Assembly (NCBI RefSeq): GCF_012290005.1
Contig: NZ_JAAXMS010000002.1
Span: 558,001 to 622,000, forward strand
Length of the DNA: 64,000 bases
DNA from: Crateriforma spongiae
GTDB taxonomy: Bacteria > Planctomycetota > Planctomycetia > Pirellulales > Pirellulaceae
Direction: 5' to 3'
The notes beneath the pieces are model-generated. The model worked only from the letters and a program-made list of their open reading frames with translations. It was not told the origin of the DNA and did not search any database. Within the stretch, counting starts at the first letter, position 1, and each line of letters starts with the position of its first letter. Shown here in pieces: positions 36,245 through 44,645 of the stretch. A program made the position numbers and the translations under genes.

Positions 36245-38482
36245 CTAAAATTCAAAGTTGAACGTCTTGGCAATGATCCGCCACAAGCGTTGCCCCAGGG
36301 ACATTGGATCCACATGAATCTTGGCCGATCCGCGATAGCCCGCTCTCAACACGGTCTCATCAAAATCAATCGGGACACGCCCTTGGAAAGAAACACTGCG
36401 TGGTTTGATCTGACCTGTCCGCGGATCGATTTCGGTTTGCAAATCGCCCCCGGTTTGGCTGGACATATTGGTCGATGCTGCTTGCATCGGATTGATTGAC
36501 ATCTCGGTCAATTCGCCATGAAAGGTTTCCAATCGTTTGGAATCCAGTTTCAAATCAACCTCTTGGCCGACACGAACAAGCTGAATATCGCCCTGGTCGA
36601 TGATCAGCACTGCCTCATAATCCTTGGGGGTGCCGATCTCACAAATCTTATCATCCGGCGTCATCAATGCACCGACGTTGTGGGGTTGCAGCGGCGTTCC
36701 CGTCCAACCGGGCAAACGACCATCGCCAGCATCTTGTGATGGTTTGTCGGCTGGCGGCAAAACTTGGCCGTCACGAACCGCGCGAACGGTCAATCGCTTG
36801 ACTTCCTCTTCGGTTTTTTCACGCAGCGCGACGATCGATGCCAGGACCTCATCTTGATAATCCTGCTGCACTTTGACCGATTCATCGGTTCGAGCACGAC
36901 GCGTTAGGTTCGCACGCTGGACTCGTGCAAGTTCTTCTTGTCCCTGAAGATCCGCCAAACGAATGATCAGGTCAGGATTCTCCAGCTCGGCAACCGGATC
37001 GCCTTTGGAAACGATGTCGCCCGGCTGTGCAGTCCAGCGGACACGTCCCGTTGTGGCGGCATAGACCGACCCAGCTTCGCTGGGACGAATTTCAAACGCA
37101 CAATCGATATGGTGCGGAAGCGGAATGTACGCCACCGCTGCTAGGATCGCTCCCACGATGCCCAGCGTTGCAAACAGTCGGCCCTTTTTCACTTTTGCCA
37201 ACCTCCCAGGCGTACGAACAAATTTCCAAGTTTGAATAATGGGCTGCATCACAAGGCCGGCGAATCCGGCCACAGCCAACAACCGGCCGACCGCCTGAAG
37301 TCCATAAGGTTCCAACACCTTCATGACGAACCAGACGATCGAAAACACAACCACCCATCGATAAATCACACTGGCGATGGTGAACATCGCAAAGGCAAGT
37401 CGATTTCGCTGGGGCAAGAATGGATCTTCTTGCAATTCCAATCCCAAGCAGGTTTCTTGAAACCATCGCTTGAGAACTTCCGTGGCCTTCTGACGAAGGT
37501 TGGGAATTTCCAGCAAGTCCATCAAAATGTAATAGCCGTCGAACCGCAGCAACGGGTTCCCGTTGACCAGAATCGTGCTGACGGCATTTAGGAACATGAT
37601 ATTCAGCGACAAGTCATTGACGGTCGTTCCAGGTTCGCTGAAGAACCAGACGAAGGCCGCAATCGATGCCAGGATCATCTCCACATAAATCCCAGCCGCG
37701 CCGATCCAAACACGCTGCCATTTATTGGGCAACATCCATGAATCGGAAACATTGCAATACAGACACGGCGTGAACACCAACAGCATGAAACCGATTTCGT
37801 GGCATTCACCACCAAATTTCTTACAACTTAGCCCGTGACCGAATTCATGAATGACTTTCACGACTCCCATCGTCGCCGCAAGAATCAGCCACCGGTCGGC
37901 TGCAAAAAATTGCTGGAACGTGGGCAGCTTTGCATAAACCGTTTCATACTGGGTCGCCAACAACAACGACGCAGTAAGAAACAAACCCACAAAGAACAAC
38001 AACGCCGGGACCGTGAACATCCACCCGAACCACGGCAACAGCCGGTTCAAGATTTTTTCAGGGTCGATACCACGGGTACGGATAGCAAAAATGTTGGAAA
38101 ATTTGCCCAACAGTTCTTTGTTGCGTTTTTTCCGACCGCGTTCGCGAAGCTGTTTTCCCTGACCTGGCGAATTACTGATCACCAGCCCACTGCGGTGCAG
38201 CATTCCGATGAACTGTTGCAGATCCCCGAAGGTGATTTTTTGCGGTGCGAATCGCGCCTCGAATCCGTCTTTGATCTGTTGCAGGCTGACGTGACCGTCC
38301 AGCATGTTCAGGATGAAATATTCTTCATCATGAAAGCGGAAGTATTGCAGCCCGATCGGTTCTTTGACCACCCAATAGGCCGCACCCTGATAATGGTGCC
38401 GACTGCCCGTCAGGTCCGGCCGTTTGCGCACCGTCAGCGGCCGCGACGAGCTGCTTACCAGGGATTCGGCCAAAGTGGTCAT
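36245..38482 (-). CDS. PqqD-like/M50 site-2 protease/HlyD fusion membrane protein (cassette 2)
   Basis: 745 residues, a paralogue of the protein at 18958-21165. Residues about 22-100 form a clear PqqD-like domain (YWVVKEPIGLQYFRFHDEEYF, shortened here, and a DGHVSLQQIKDGF helix). The M50 protease motifs are HEFGH at 212-216 and NPLLRFDGYY, with the shared PCLYCNVSDSW segment. The C-terminal third is HlyD-like (GSVYAATTGRVRWTAQPGD) with a beta-barrel. Up to ten membrane helices lie between. It is last in the minus-strand order GAF-HlyD, HlyD, M50, with an 80-base gap to the HlyD gene. Confidence 0.82.
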   Translation of the reverse strand: MTTLAESLVSSSSRPLTVRKRPDLTGSRHHYQGAAYWVVKEPIGLQYFRFHDEEYFILNMLDGHVSLQQIKDGFEARFAPQKITFGDLQQFIGMLHRSGLVISNSPGQGKQLRERGRKKRNKELLGKFSNIFAIRTRGIDPEKILNRLLPWFGWMFTVPALLFFVGLFLTASLLLATQYETVYAKLPTFQQFFAADRWLILAATMGVVKVIHEFGHGLSCKKFGGECHEIGFMLLVFTPCLYCNVSDSWMLPNKWQRVWIGAAGIYVEMILASIAAFVWFFSEPGTTVNDLSLNIMFLNAVSTILVNGNPLLRFDGYYILMDLLEIPNLRQKATEVLKRWFQETCLGLELQEDPFLPQRNRLAFAMFTIASVIYRWVVVFSIVWFVMKVLEPYGLQAVGRLLAVAGFAGLVMQPIIQTWKFVRTPGRLAKVKKGRLFATLGIVGAILAAVAYIPLPHHIDCAFEIRPSEAGSVYAATTGRVRWTAQPGDIVSKGDPVAELENPDLIIRLADLQGQEELARVQRANLTRRARTDESVKVQQDYQDEVLASIVALREKTEEEVKRLTVRAVRDGQVLPPADKPSQDAGDGRLPGWTGTPLQPHNVGALMTPDDKICEIGTPKDYEAVLIIDQGDIQLVRVGQEVDLKLDSKRLETFHGELTEMSINPMQAASTNMSSQTGGDLQTEIDPRTGQIKPRSVSFQGRVPIDFDETVLRAGYRGSAKIHVDPMSLGQRLWRIIAKTFNFEF

Positions 38483-38562
38483 GACAAACTACGACAAAGA
38501 AAAGGATGCAAGGGAGGCGAACTAGAAGACGAACGGAGCAGTGACGGTGCTTGGACCGCCGA

Positions 38563-39528
38563 TCATTTGATGACGATGTCGGCCGACATGCCGGGCCGGA
38601 TGATCCAGCGTCCATCGACCTGTTGGTTTTTGATCACGGCCCAAGCGCGATAGCTTTCCAGGCTATTGATCCCAGGGCTGACAAAGCCCAACTGGGTGTT
38701 GATGCGGATCGGTTCGCCGTCTTTGCCATCGGCGTAAACCCAAACTTCGCACGGGGCACCGGCGTAAACGCGGTCGCCGGTTCCGATGGCGGGCAAATCG
38801 GCTTCGACCTTCAATTCATCCATCTGCAACAGGCTGGCGATCGGGCTGCCCGGTTGGACCCATTCGCCCTGCTGTGCATCGCGTTCTTCGATTTCGATCA
38901 CGCCGTCAAACGGCGCCTTGATTTGCCGACGATCCAATTCGTGTTCGGCCATCGCCAATTCCACACTGCGGGCGATGAATTTGATTTGGTTGCCCTTGGT
39001 TTCGATGTCCGCAAGTTCGATCTGTAGACCGGCCTTTTCGACTTCGAGTTCCTTCTTTTCTTTTTCAAAACGGCTGGCAGCGTTTTTTCGGAACAGTTCA
39101 CGAAGGGCCTCGGCTTCCTTTTCGGCAAGCTCACGACTGCTGACGGCGAAACGTCGGTTGATGTCGTTTTCGGCGTTCAGCTTGGCTTCCAGCTTTTCAG
39201 CTTTCTTTAGCTCCACGGCCAAGCGTGCGGAACGGTCATCGATCACACCGATGACCTCGCCGGCTTTGACAATGCTGCCTTCTTCGATGTTCAGTTTGGT
39301 CAGCTTGCCTTCCACTTCGGCCGGAATCTTGATGTTTCGACGAAACTTGACAAAGCCGTTTTCCGAACGCAGTTGACCGTCGGCCATGGACCGCTGGCCG
39401 CCAAGCCCGGTATAGGGAGTGGCCAGGCTGCCACGTTCCTGGCCGCTGGCATCGCCGTTGACGACCAACAGGCACGCCATCATGGCCGGCAACAAGAACA
39501 GCAACGATGTTTTGGGTTGGATGGTCAT
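38563..39528 (-). CDS. HlyD-family periplasmic adaptor (cassette 2)
   Basis: 321 residues with a signal peptide (LLFLLPAMMACLLVVNGDASGQ). Lipoyl half-motifs (KIPAEVEGKLTKLNIEEGSIV and APFDGVIEIEERDAQQGEWV) flank a coiled hairpin rich in Lys and Glu (about residues 105-205). The barrel follows and ends GMSADIVIK. It corresponds to the 363-residue protein of cassette 1. It lies 73 bases downstream of the GAF-HlyD gene. Confidence 0.86.
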   Translation of the reverse strand: MTIQPKTSLLFLLPAMMACLLVVNGDASGQERGSLATPYTGLGGQRSMADGQLRSENGFVKFRRNIKIPAEVEGKLTKLNIEEGSIVKAGEVIGVIDDRSARLAVELKKAEKLEAKLNAENDINRRFAVSSRELAEKEAEALRELFRKNAASRFEKEKKELEVEKAGLQIELADIETKGNQIKFIARSVELAMAEHELDRRQIKAPFDGVIEIEERDAQQGEWVQPGSPIASLLQMDELKVEADLPAIGTGDRVYAGAPCEVWVYADGKDGEPIRINTQLGFVSPGINSLESYRAWAVIKNQQVDGRWIIRPGMSADIVIK

Positions 39529-39601
39529 ATCGCTGGGAAAGATTAGGGCGGCGCGGATGAAGGTAGGGGGTGCAGGCGTGTCCGGTGATCGGCAGCGTTG
39601 G

Positions 39602-41650
39602 CTAGAAGAAGAACTTGCAAGCCCACTCGTAGACTTCGTGAAGCAAGACGAACCCGGAGGCGCGTCGGCCGCATTTCACGTCGGCGGTGAAGCGTGTGCC
39701 GGGACTGGGATCAAGCTTTTTCAGATCGTCCTGGTCGGGCGTTGCTTTCATCTTGATGATCGCGCCGTGTTCTTCATCGGCTTCGGCACGCAACGCGATC
39801 TGGCGGGTCGGCAAGACCGCGTGAAGTGTTTCGTCGGGATCGGACGCCAGGATGTATTCAACGTCCAATTGATTCAGACCATTTTCGCGAATGAAATTGT
39901 CCAAATGCCCCTCACGTTTCTCGGGCATCTTCAATTCCAAATACAGCGGCTCGGTCAAGTCGGCGACCTCCATCAAGACTTGCCCGGTGGTCACGGGCCG
40001 AGCCCGCAACATTTTTTCGACTTCCCATGAAACCACGGTACCGTCGATCGGCGATTTGACGTCCAAGTCGGCTTCGCGTTCTTGCTTCAGCTCCAGTTTC
40101 TTTTTCAAGATCTCCAGCTTCGTTCCCAGCTCATACGTCTGGGCTTCCAAAGCGACCGCTTCGCTGCGTTCCATGTTGCGGCGATCCTTCAACTGCATCC
40201 GCAGACGATCGAATTCCGCATAGGTCGTTTGAATCTGTCCCTGAAGATCGGCGATTTCGATGTCCAGATCAGGATTGCGCAAACGTAGCAGCACTTGGCC
40301 GGCTTTGACCTCGTCGTTCTCCTTGACCAAAACATCGATGACTTCACCGTCGATGTTGGCAAAGACTTCGCGCCGGACTTCCGGCAACAGCGTGCCTTCG
40401 GCTTCCAAGTCAAAGTCCAGCGGTACAAAAATGCCTGCCAGAATCAAGCCGATCACGCCGGCCACCACGGCCAAGGTCTTGGGCAGCGTCCGAGCCTTTA
40501 AAACCCAAGTCGCACGCCCCAGAGCCCGCCAAACCGGCATCAGGAAAAGGTTGCTGTGTGATAGCGAGTTGGCGATCGCTCGAGTGCCGTGTTCGTAGAC
40601 CAAGTCACAGCGGGCACGGAACACTTCCGGCGGAAGTTCGCTTTCGATTTGTTCGACGATTAGCGCGCCGATGACTTCGCCACGGTGCGCGTTGTCGCGA
40701 TCCAAGGCACCAGTGGCCGCGTTTTCTTCACTGCTGATGTCGCGTTGCGGTTCACGCAGTGGCAGTACGGCGATGTTTCGGCCGTAGGACTGATCGACGT
40801 ATTCTTCCAACGCGTCTTCGATCTGTGGCGGCAAGTCTTCGGTCTTGCCGTCGTGCCACAACGGTTCGCCGGCGGCGACAACGCGGGTGGCCAAATTGTT
40901 CAGGGCGGCAACGATGTTGGATCGGTTTTCGAACGTGTCTTGACCGCTGATCGCTTCGACCTTGCACTTGCGCCCCGACTTGATCGCCACACTGACGCGG
41001 TCACAACCGATCAACCGCCGTCCTTCGTTGGCAACGATGTTCGCGGTTTCTTTAAGGTCCAATGACTCGTGGGCCGCGCGGGCGAACGAATCCGATTGCT
41101 GCCACAGTGTTTGGCGGTCGCCCAACGTTCGCAGTTTTTGGCTTCGCAACCATTCGGCGGCCAACTGACACATCTGCTGCATGAACCGCAGATAGCCGCG
41201 TTGGGTGTCCGGAGCGGTGTCGGGCCGCTGAAAGACTTCGATCACGCCGTCCTTGTGGCCGTCATGCTCGAGGGCCCCGAGGACCAACAGATATCGCGTC
41301 GGGTTGCCTTCACTTTCGCCGTCGGTGGTTCCAGAGTACGGGGGCACCAGCAACGACTGGCCCGCATTGGCCACACGGGTGATCAAACGATTGTGCCGGG
41401 CGGCGTCTTCGCTGTCGTTGGACAGCACCGATGGTTCGGCGTTGATCTGGTACTGCAGTTTCAATTGGCGGTCTTCGTCCAGCAGCCAAATCGCGCCGCC
41501 GGCGGCCGCCAGGGCCGTGATGATCCGGGTCAAAAGCTCCGGATAGAACTCTTCTGCCGTTGCCCCACTTTTGGACAACGTCGCAATTTCGTTCACCAAA
41601 GCGCGGATCTGTGCCTTGGTTTCTTCGACCGATTGCTGATTGACCGCCAT
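39602..41650 (-). CDS. Double GAF domain fused to HlyD-type adaptor (cassette 2)
   Basis: 682 residues from the ATG at 41650; the frame upstream is noncoding in character. Two GAF-like domains (about residues 25-175 and 195-375) are predicted cytoplasmic. One membrane helix (TLAVVAGVIGLILAGIFVPL) follows. The HlyD part has lipoyl halves (EVFANIDGEVIDVLVKEND and VKSPIDGTVVSWEVEKM), a coiled hairpin and a barrel. The arrangement suggests that a cytoplasmic sensor is physically joined to the export adaptor. The ligand of the GAF domains is unknown. It is the first gene of cassette 2. Confidence 0.8.
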   Translation of the reverse strand: MAVNQQSVEETKAQIRALVNEIATLSKSGATAEEFYPELLTRIITALAAAGGAIWLLDEDRQLKLQYQINAEPSVLSNDSEDAARHNRLITRVANAGQSLLVPPYSGTTDGESEGNPTRYLLVLGALEHDGHKDGVIEVFQRPDTAPDTQRGYLRFMQQMCQLAAEWLRSQKLRTLGDRQTLWQQSDSFARAAHESLDLKETANIVANEGRRLIGCDRVSVAIKSGRKCKVEAISGQDTFENRSNIVAALNNLATRVVAAGEPLWHDGKTEDLPPQIEDALEEYVDQSYGRNIAVLPLREPQRDISSEENAATGALDRDNAHRGEVIGALIVEQIESELPPEVFRARCDLVYEHGTRAIANSLSHSNLFLMPVWRALGRATWVLKARTLPKTLAVVAGVIGLILAGIFVPLDFDLEAEGTLLPEVRREVFANIDGEVIDVLVKENDEVKAGQVLLRLRNPDLDIEIADLQGQIQTTYAEFDRLRMQLKDRRNMERSEAVALEAQTYELGTKLEILKKKLELKQEREADLDVKSPIDGTVVSWEVEKMLRARPVTTGQVLMEVADLTEPLYLELKMPEKREGHLDNFIRENGLNQLDVEYILASDPDETLHAVLPTRQIALRAEADEEHGAIIKMKATPDQDDLKKLDPSPGTRFTADVKCGRRASGFVLLHEVYEWACKFFF

Positions 41651-41848
41651 GGCTGTGCGAACCCGAAAACAGGGAGTGGTGGGAAGCTGGTTGGGGGACC
41701 GATGTCGTCGATTTTGTGACGGTACTGAAACGCGGGCGAAATTGCCACGTTGACAATTTATACAACTTGTATAACTATGTAAAGAGTTGGCTTTTTGGAA
41801 TTTTTCAGCCCCGCCCGGCTGACCGCCTGAATCTTTGGCAGCGTCCCG
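41651..41848. promoter_or_regulatory. Divergent promoter region in front of cassette 2
   Basis: An AT-rich stretch (about 41745-41785) in an otherwise GC-rich window. It contains a TTGACA box at 41750-41755 on the plus strand, and a 17-base palindrome. On the minus strand a TATAAA-like element is also present. It most likely drives cassette 2 leftward and the small gene at 41849 rightward. Confidence 0.5.
41758..41774. promoter_or_regulatory. Operator-like palindrome TTATACAACTTGTATAA
   Basis: Perfect 8-base arms around one central base. It lies 108 bases upstream of the cassette 2 start and 75 bases before the plus-strand gene, overlapping the presumed promoter. It has the size and symmetry of a MarR/GntR/TetR-type dimer site. 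The binding protein is unknown. Confidence 0.5.
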
Positions 41849-42340
41849 ATGCAGACCCCCGACCCTCGCCAGATGACGGCCGCCGCGCAAAGTCGCGGCT
41901 TGACCGGCGGCCAGGAGCAAACGGGGCTGGCCGAGGCGAACGGAAAGGCGGTCTCGTTAGATGTCATCCAGGCCCAGGGGACGATCACCGAGCTGCGGAT
42001 GGAACTGAACCGCATGCAGCGGACGATCCGGCTGACGATCCAGGCCCGGCTGCGCCATCTACAGGGGCAATCCTGCGATACTTTGGAGGCGAACCAGGCC
42101 CTGGCGACCGAGTTGCACGAATTACTGGACAGCCAGGGCTTGCGTGTGCAGTGCAGCGAATGCGGTCACCCGGCGATCCTGCGGGTGTCGCCTCGCAAAG
42201 GGTCCCCGCGCGGCGCGTTCGTGTTTGACCACACGATCAACGGGCGGCGAACTTTTCATGGCGGCGCCGGCACGATTCCCGAATTGCGACTGGTCGCCAA
42301 ACCGAAGCGTGCCAAGGCAGCTCGCCGCGAACCCAGGTAG
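41849..42340 (+). CDS. Hypothetical protein with short zinc-ribbon-like segment
   Basis: 163 residues, not assigned to a family. A helical centre rich in Arg, Gln and Leu (about residues 45-90) is followed by CSECGHPAILRV, a single CxxC pair that could bind metal only with a partner, and a basic tail ending KRAKAARREPR. It may bind nucleic acid. It is divergent from cassette 2 and could share its operator. Start ATG at 41849; a later Met is possible. Confidence 0.5.
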   Translation: MQTPDPRQMTAAAQSRGLTGGQEQTGLAEANGKAVSLDVIQAQGTITELRMELNRMQRTIRLTIQARLRHLQGQSCDTLEANQALATELHELLDSQGLRVQCSECGHPAILRVSPRKGSPRGAFVFDHTINGRRTFHGGAGTIPELRLVAKPKRAKAARREPR

Positions 42341-42477
42341 CGACACGGGCGATTTCTGTATCGGGCGAAGATGGTACGATCCGCACCTGCGTGCATCGCG
42401 GTGCGGCCGATCCCGCGGGCCGACGACGCACCGATCCGCCTTACCCGACCTGGCCCCCACGGACGCCGACCTGATTG

Positions 42478-43035
42478 ATGACCGACGCAGCCCCCGATCT
42501 GCCTTCGCCCGATGACGTCCCACCGATGCTGCGATCCGCACTGGGCCAGATCGATTTCGCCAGGAATTACACCGTCGCCTTGCTGGACGCGACGCCGAAG
42601 GACCGGTGGCACGAAGTCCCGGCGAATTCGCCGACGTCAATCGCTTGGCAGATCGGACACCTGACGGTCAGCCAGTACGGGCTGTTGATGTTTCGGGTCC
42701 GTGGACGCCAGCCCGACGACCTCGATTTGATCCCGGGCAAGTTTCGCAAAGCTTTCGGCCGCGGCTCAGACCCTGCAGCGATCGGCGAACAGACCGCATC
42801 GCCCGACGAACTTTTGGAACGTTTTGGCCGCGTTCACCGGCAAGCGATGACGGAATTGCATGCGTTGCTGGACACACCGGACGTCGCCGAACAGTTACTG
42901 GAACCTGTGGACATGCCGTACGCCGCGTATCCCGTGAAACTGGGCGCGATTCTGTTTTGTCCGCTACACGAACAAATCCACAGCGGACAGATCGGCCTGA
43001 CCCGTCGATTGTTGGGCTTGGATCCGGTCCGCTGA
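42478..43035 (+). CDS. DinB-like putative metal-dependent hydrolase/transferase
   Basis: 185 residues. It has the DinB four-helix pattern: WQIGHLTVSQYGLLMF and PLHEQIHSGQIGLTRRLLG supply metal-ligand histidines. Such proteins include bacillithiol transferases and others of unknown role. The preceding TTG at 42475 is the recorded frame start, but the ATG at 42478 is the natural one. A methyltransferase gene follows on the same strand. Confidence 0.72.
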   Translation: MTDAAPDLPSPDDVPPMLRSALGQIDFARNYTVALLDATPKDRWHEVPANSPTSIAWQIGHLTVSQYGLLMFRVRGRQPDDLDLIPGKFRKAFGRGSDPAAIGEQTASPDELLERFGRVHRQAMTELHALLDTPDVAEQLLEPVDMPYAAYPVKLGAILFCPLHEQIHSGQIGLTRRLLGLDPVR

Positions 43036-43169
43036 ATGATCCGATCAGCAGGCGCGACTCAAGCGGTGCCCATCGCGTTTCACGACGTTCGCCTTCCTGA
43101 AGGGTGTCCGTCGGTGACCTGCACGACACAACACCCACCGGGCCAGAAACCCGCACAACGCAATTGCCG

Positions 43170-43979
43170 ATGGAAACCTTAGACGAATCGATCTACGACC
43201 ACCCGAAATACTACGACTTGGTTTTCGGCGCCGACTGCGCCTCGGAAACTCGCTTCATCATGGAGTGCGGGCACTGGTATGCCGACGGCGCGGTGGGAAA
43301 GAAATCACCTTCGAAGTGGCGGATGCTTGAACCAGCGTGCGGGACCGGGCGATTGCTGAACGCCTTCGCCCGCAAAGGACACACGGTGGCCGGGCTGGAC
43401 CTGAATCCCAAAGCGGTTGAATTCTGTAACGCTCGATTTGCACGCGGCGGTTTTCCTTCGTCGGCGTTTGTTGCCGACATGAGCGACTTTACCGTTAACA
43501 AGCCGTACGACATCGCTTTCAACACGATCAACAGCTTTCGACACGTTGCCAGCGAACGGGCCGCCAAAGCCCATTTGGATTGCATGGCCGATGCGATTCG
43601 CCCGGGCGGCTTGTATTTGCTGGGCATTCACCTGACCCCGACCATGGGCGTGCCCAGCGAAACCGAATCATGGTCGGCACGCCGCGGACACCTCGCGATC
43701 AACACGCACATGTGGACGATTTCGCGTGAACCGAAAAAGCGGATCGAACGGTTCGGCATTCGGTTCGACGTGCACACGCCACAGCGATCGTTCCGCATCA
43801 ATGATGTGCTGGTGCTGCGCAGCTACACCAAGCCGCAAATGGAACGGCTGATCAAAAGCAGCCCGGCTTGGGAAATCGCCGACACATTCGACTTTGCCTA
43901 TGACATCGACGAACCGATTGATGTCGACGCGTCGACCGAAGACGTCGTCTATGTGCTGCGGCGAAAACCGCAAGCATAA
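43170..43979 (+). CDS. Class I SAM-dependent methyltransferase
   Basis: 269 residues. The SAM motif is MLEPACGTGRLLNAFARKGH, followed by VAGLDLNPKAVEFC and ADMSDFTVNKPYDIAFNTINSF. The acceptor is unknown. A GTG at 43104 would add 22 residues lacking conservation, so the ATG at 43170 is preferred. It is 134 bases downstream of the DinB-like gene. Confidence 0.82.
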   Translation: METLDESIYDHPKYYDLVFGADCASETRFIMECGHWYADGAVGKKSPSKWRMLEPACGTGRLLNAFARKGHTVAGLDLNPKAVEFCNARFARGGFPSSAFVADMSDFTVNKPYDIAFNTINSFRHVASERAAKAHLDCMADAIRPGGLYLLGIHLTPTMGVPSETESWSARRGHLAINTHMWTISREPKKRIERFGIRFDVHTPQRSFRINDVLVLRSYTKPQMERLIKSSPAWEIADTFDFAYDIDEPIDVDASTEDVVYVLRRKPQA

Positions 43980-44096
43980 CGCTCCGCCTGGTGGCTTCCG
44001 CCGTCGCGACAGCGGGGCACCGCGACACCATTGCCAAAGTGTCCCGCACGGTGGACCAACTGATCGGTGTCCGATCGCCGTGCACGGACGCCAGGC

Positions 44097-44645
44097 TTAC
44101 CCGGACGCCGCCGGTGATTTGGATCGGCCCAGCGACAGCGAAAGGAACGCGCCGAACAAACAGGCCACGGCGACACCGCCGGACGCCAGCGTGTACGTCC
44201 CCATCGACTGTTTCTTCATCTCGGCAACCCGGTAATCGGTCGGCGCGGTGGCCGCGATGCCAAATTCTTCGATGTCTTCCCAGACACGAATCAATTCCGC
44301 GGGGCTCAGCTTTTTGAACTCGTCACGCAACTGCTGTGCGTGCATTTCGGTAGTCATCGGCACATCGATCACGGCCCAGCGAAGCCCGCAAAAACCGGCC
44401 ACCAGCAGAAAAACCAAGCCGACCAAGCCCAACACGACGAACAGGCCACGCCCCACCGCATTGACCTCGGATTTGGGGGCATCCCCCACCGGCCGGGCAT
44501 CATCAACGCGTGGCAACTGACGCAACTGCCCCAACTTGGGCACATCCACCACCGCGTTGCAGGACGGACAGGGTGTCGTGCCGCCGGCTTGAGCCGGACT
44601 GACCTCGATTGCCGCTTCACAATGGGGACACGTCAACAGGTGCAT
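44097..44645 (-). CDS. Zinc-ribbon membrane protein of unknown function
   Basis: 182 residues. It starts with an MJ0042-like zinc ribbon (CPHCEAAIEVSPAQAGGTTPCPSC), followed by a linker, a membrane helix (GLFVVLGLVGLVFLLVAGFCG) and a second near the C-terminus (GGVAVACLFGAFLSLSL). No catalytic motif is visible. The ATG at 44645 is chosen because the ribbon starts there. It converges on the methyltransferase gene. Confidence 0.6.
   Translation of the reverse strand: MHLLTCPHCEAAIEVSPAQAGGTTPCPSCNAVVDVPKLGQLRQLPRVDDARPVGDAPKSEVNAVGRGLFVVLGLVGLVFLLVAGFCGLRWAVIDVPMTTEMHAQQLRDEFKKLSPAELIRVWEDIEEFGIAATAPTDYRVAEMKKQSMGTYTLASGGVAVACLFGAFLSLSLGRSKSPAASG

Noticed and set aside
41759-41781. Exact -35/-10 pair for cassette 2
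   Set aside because: TTGACA and TATA-like boxes are present, but spacings of 14 to 20 fit poorly; only the region and the palindrome are reported.
39602-41920. Start of the cassette 2 GAF-HlyD protein at 41920
   Set aside because: Residues before the ATG at 41650 look noncoding and would run across the AT-rich promoter and palindrome.
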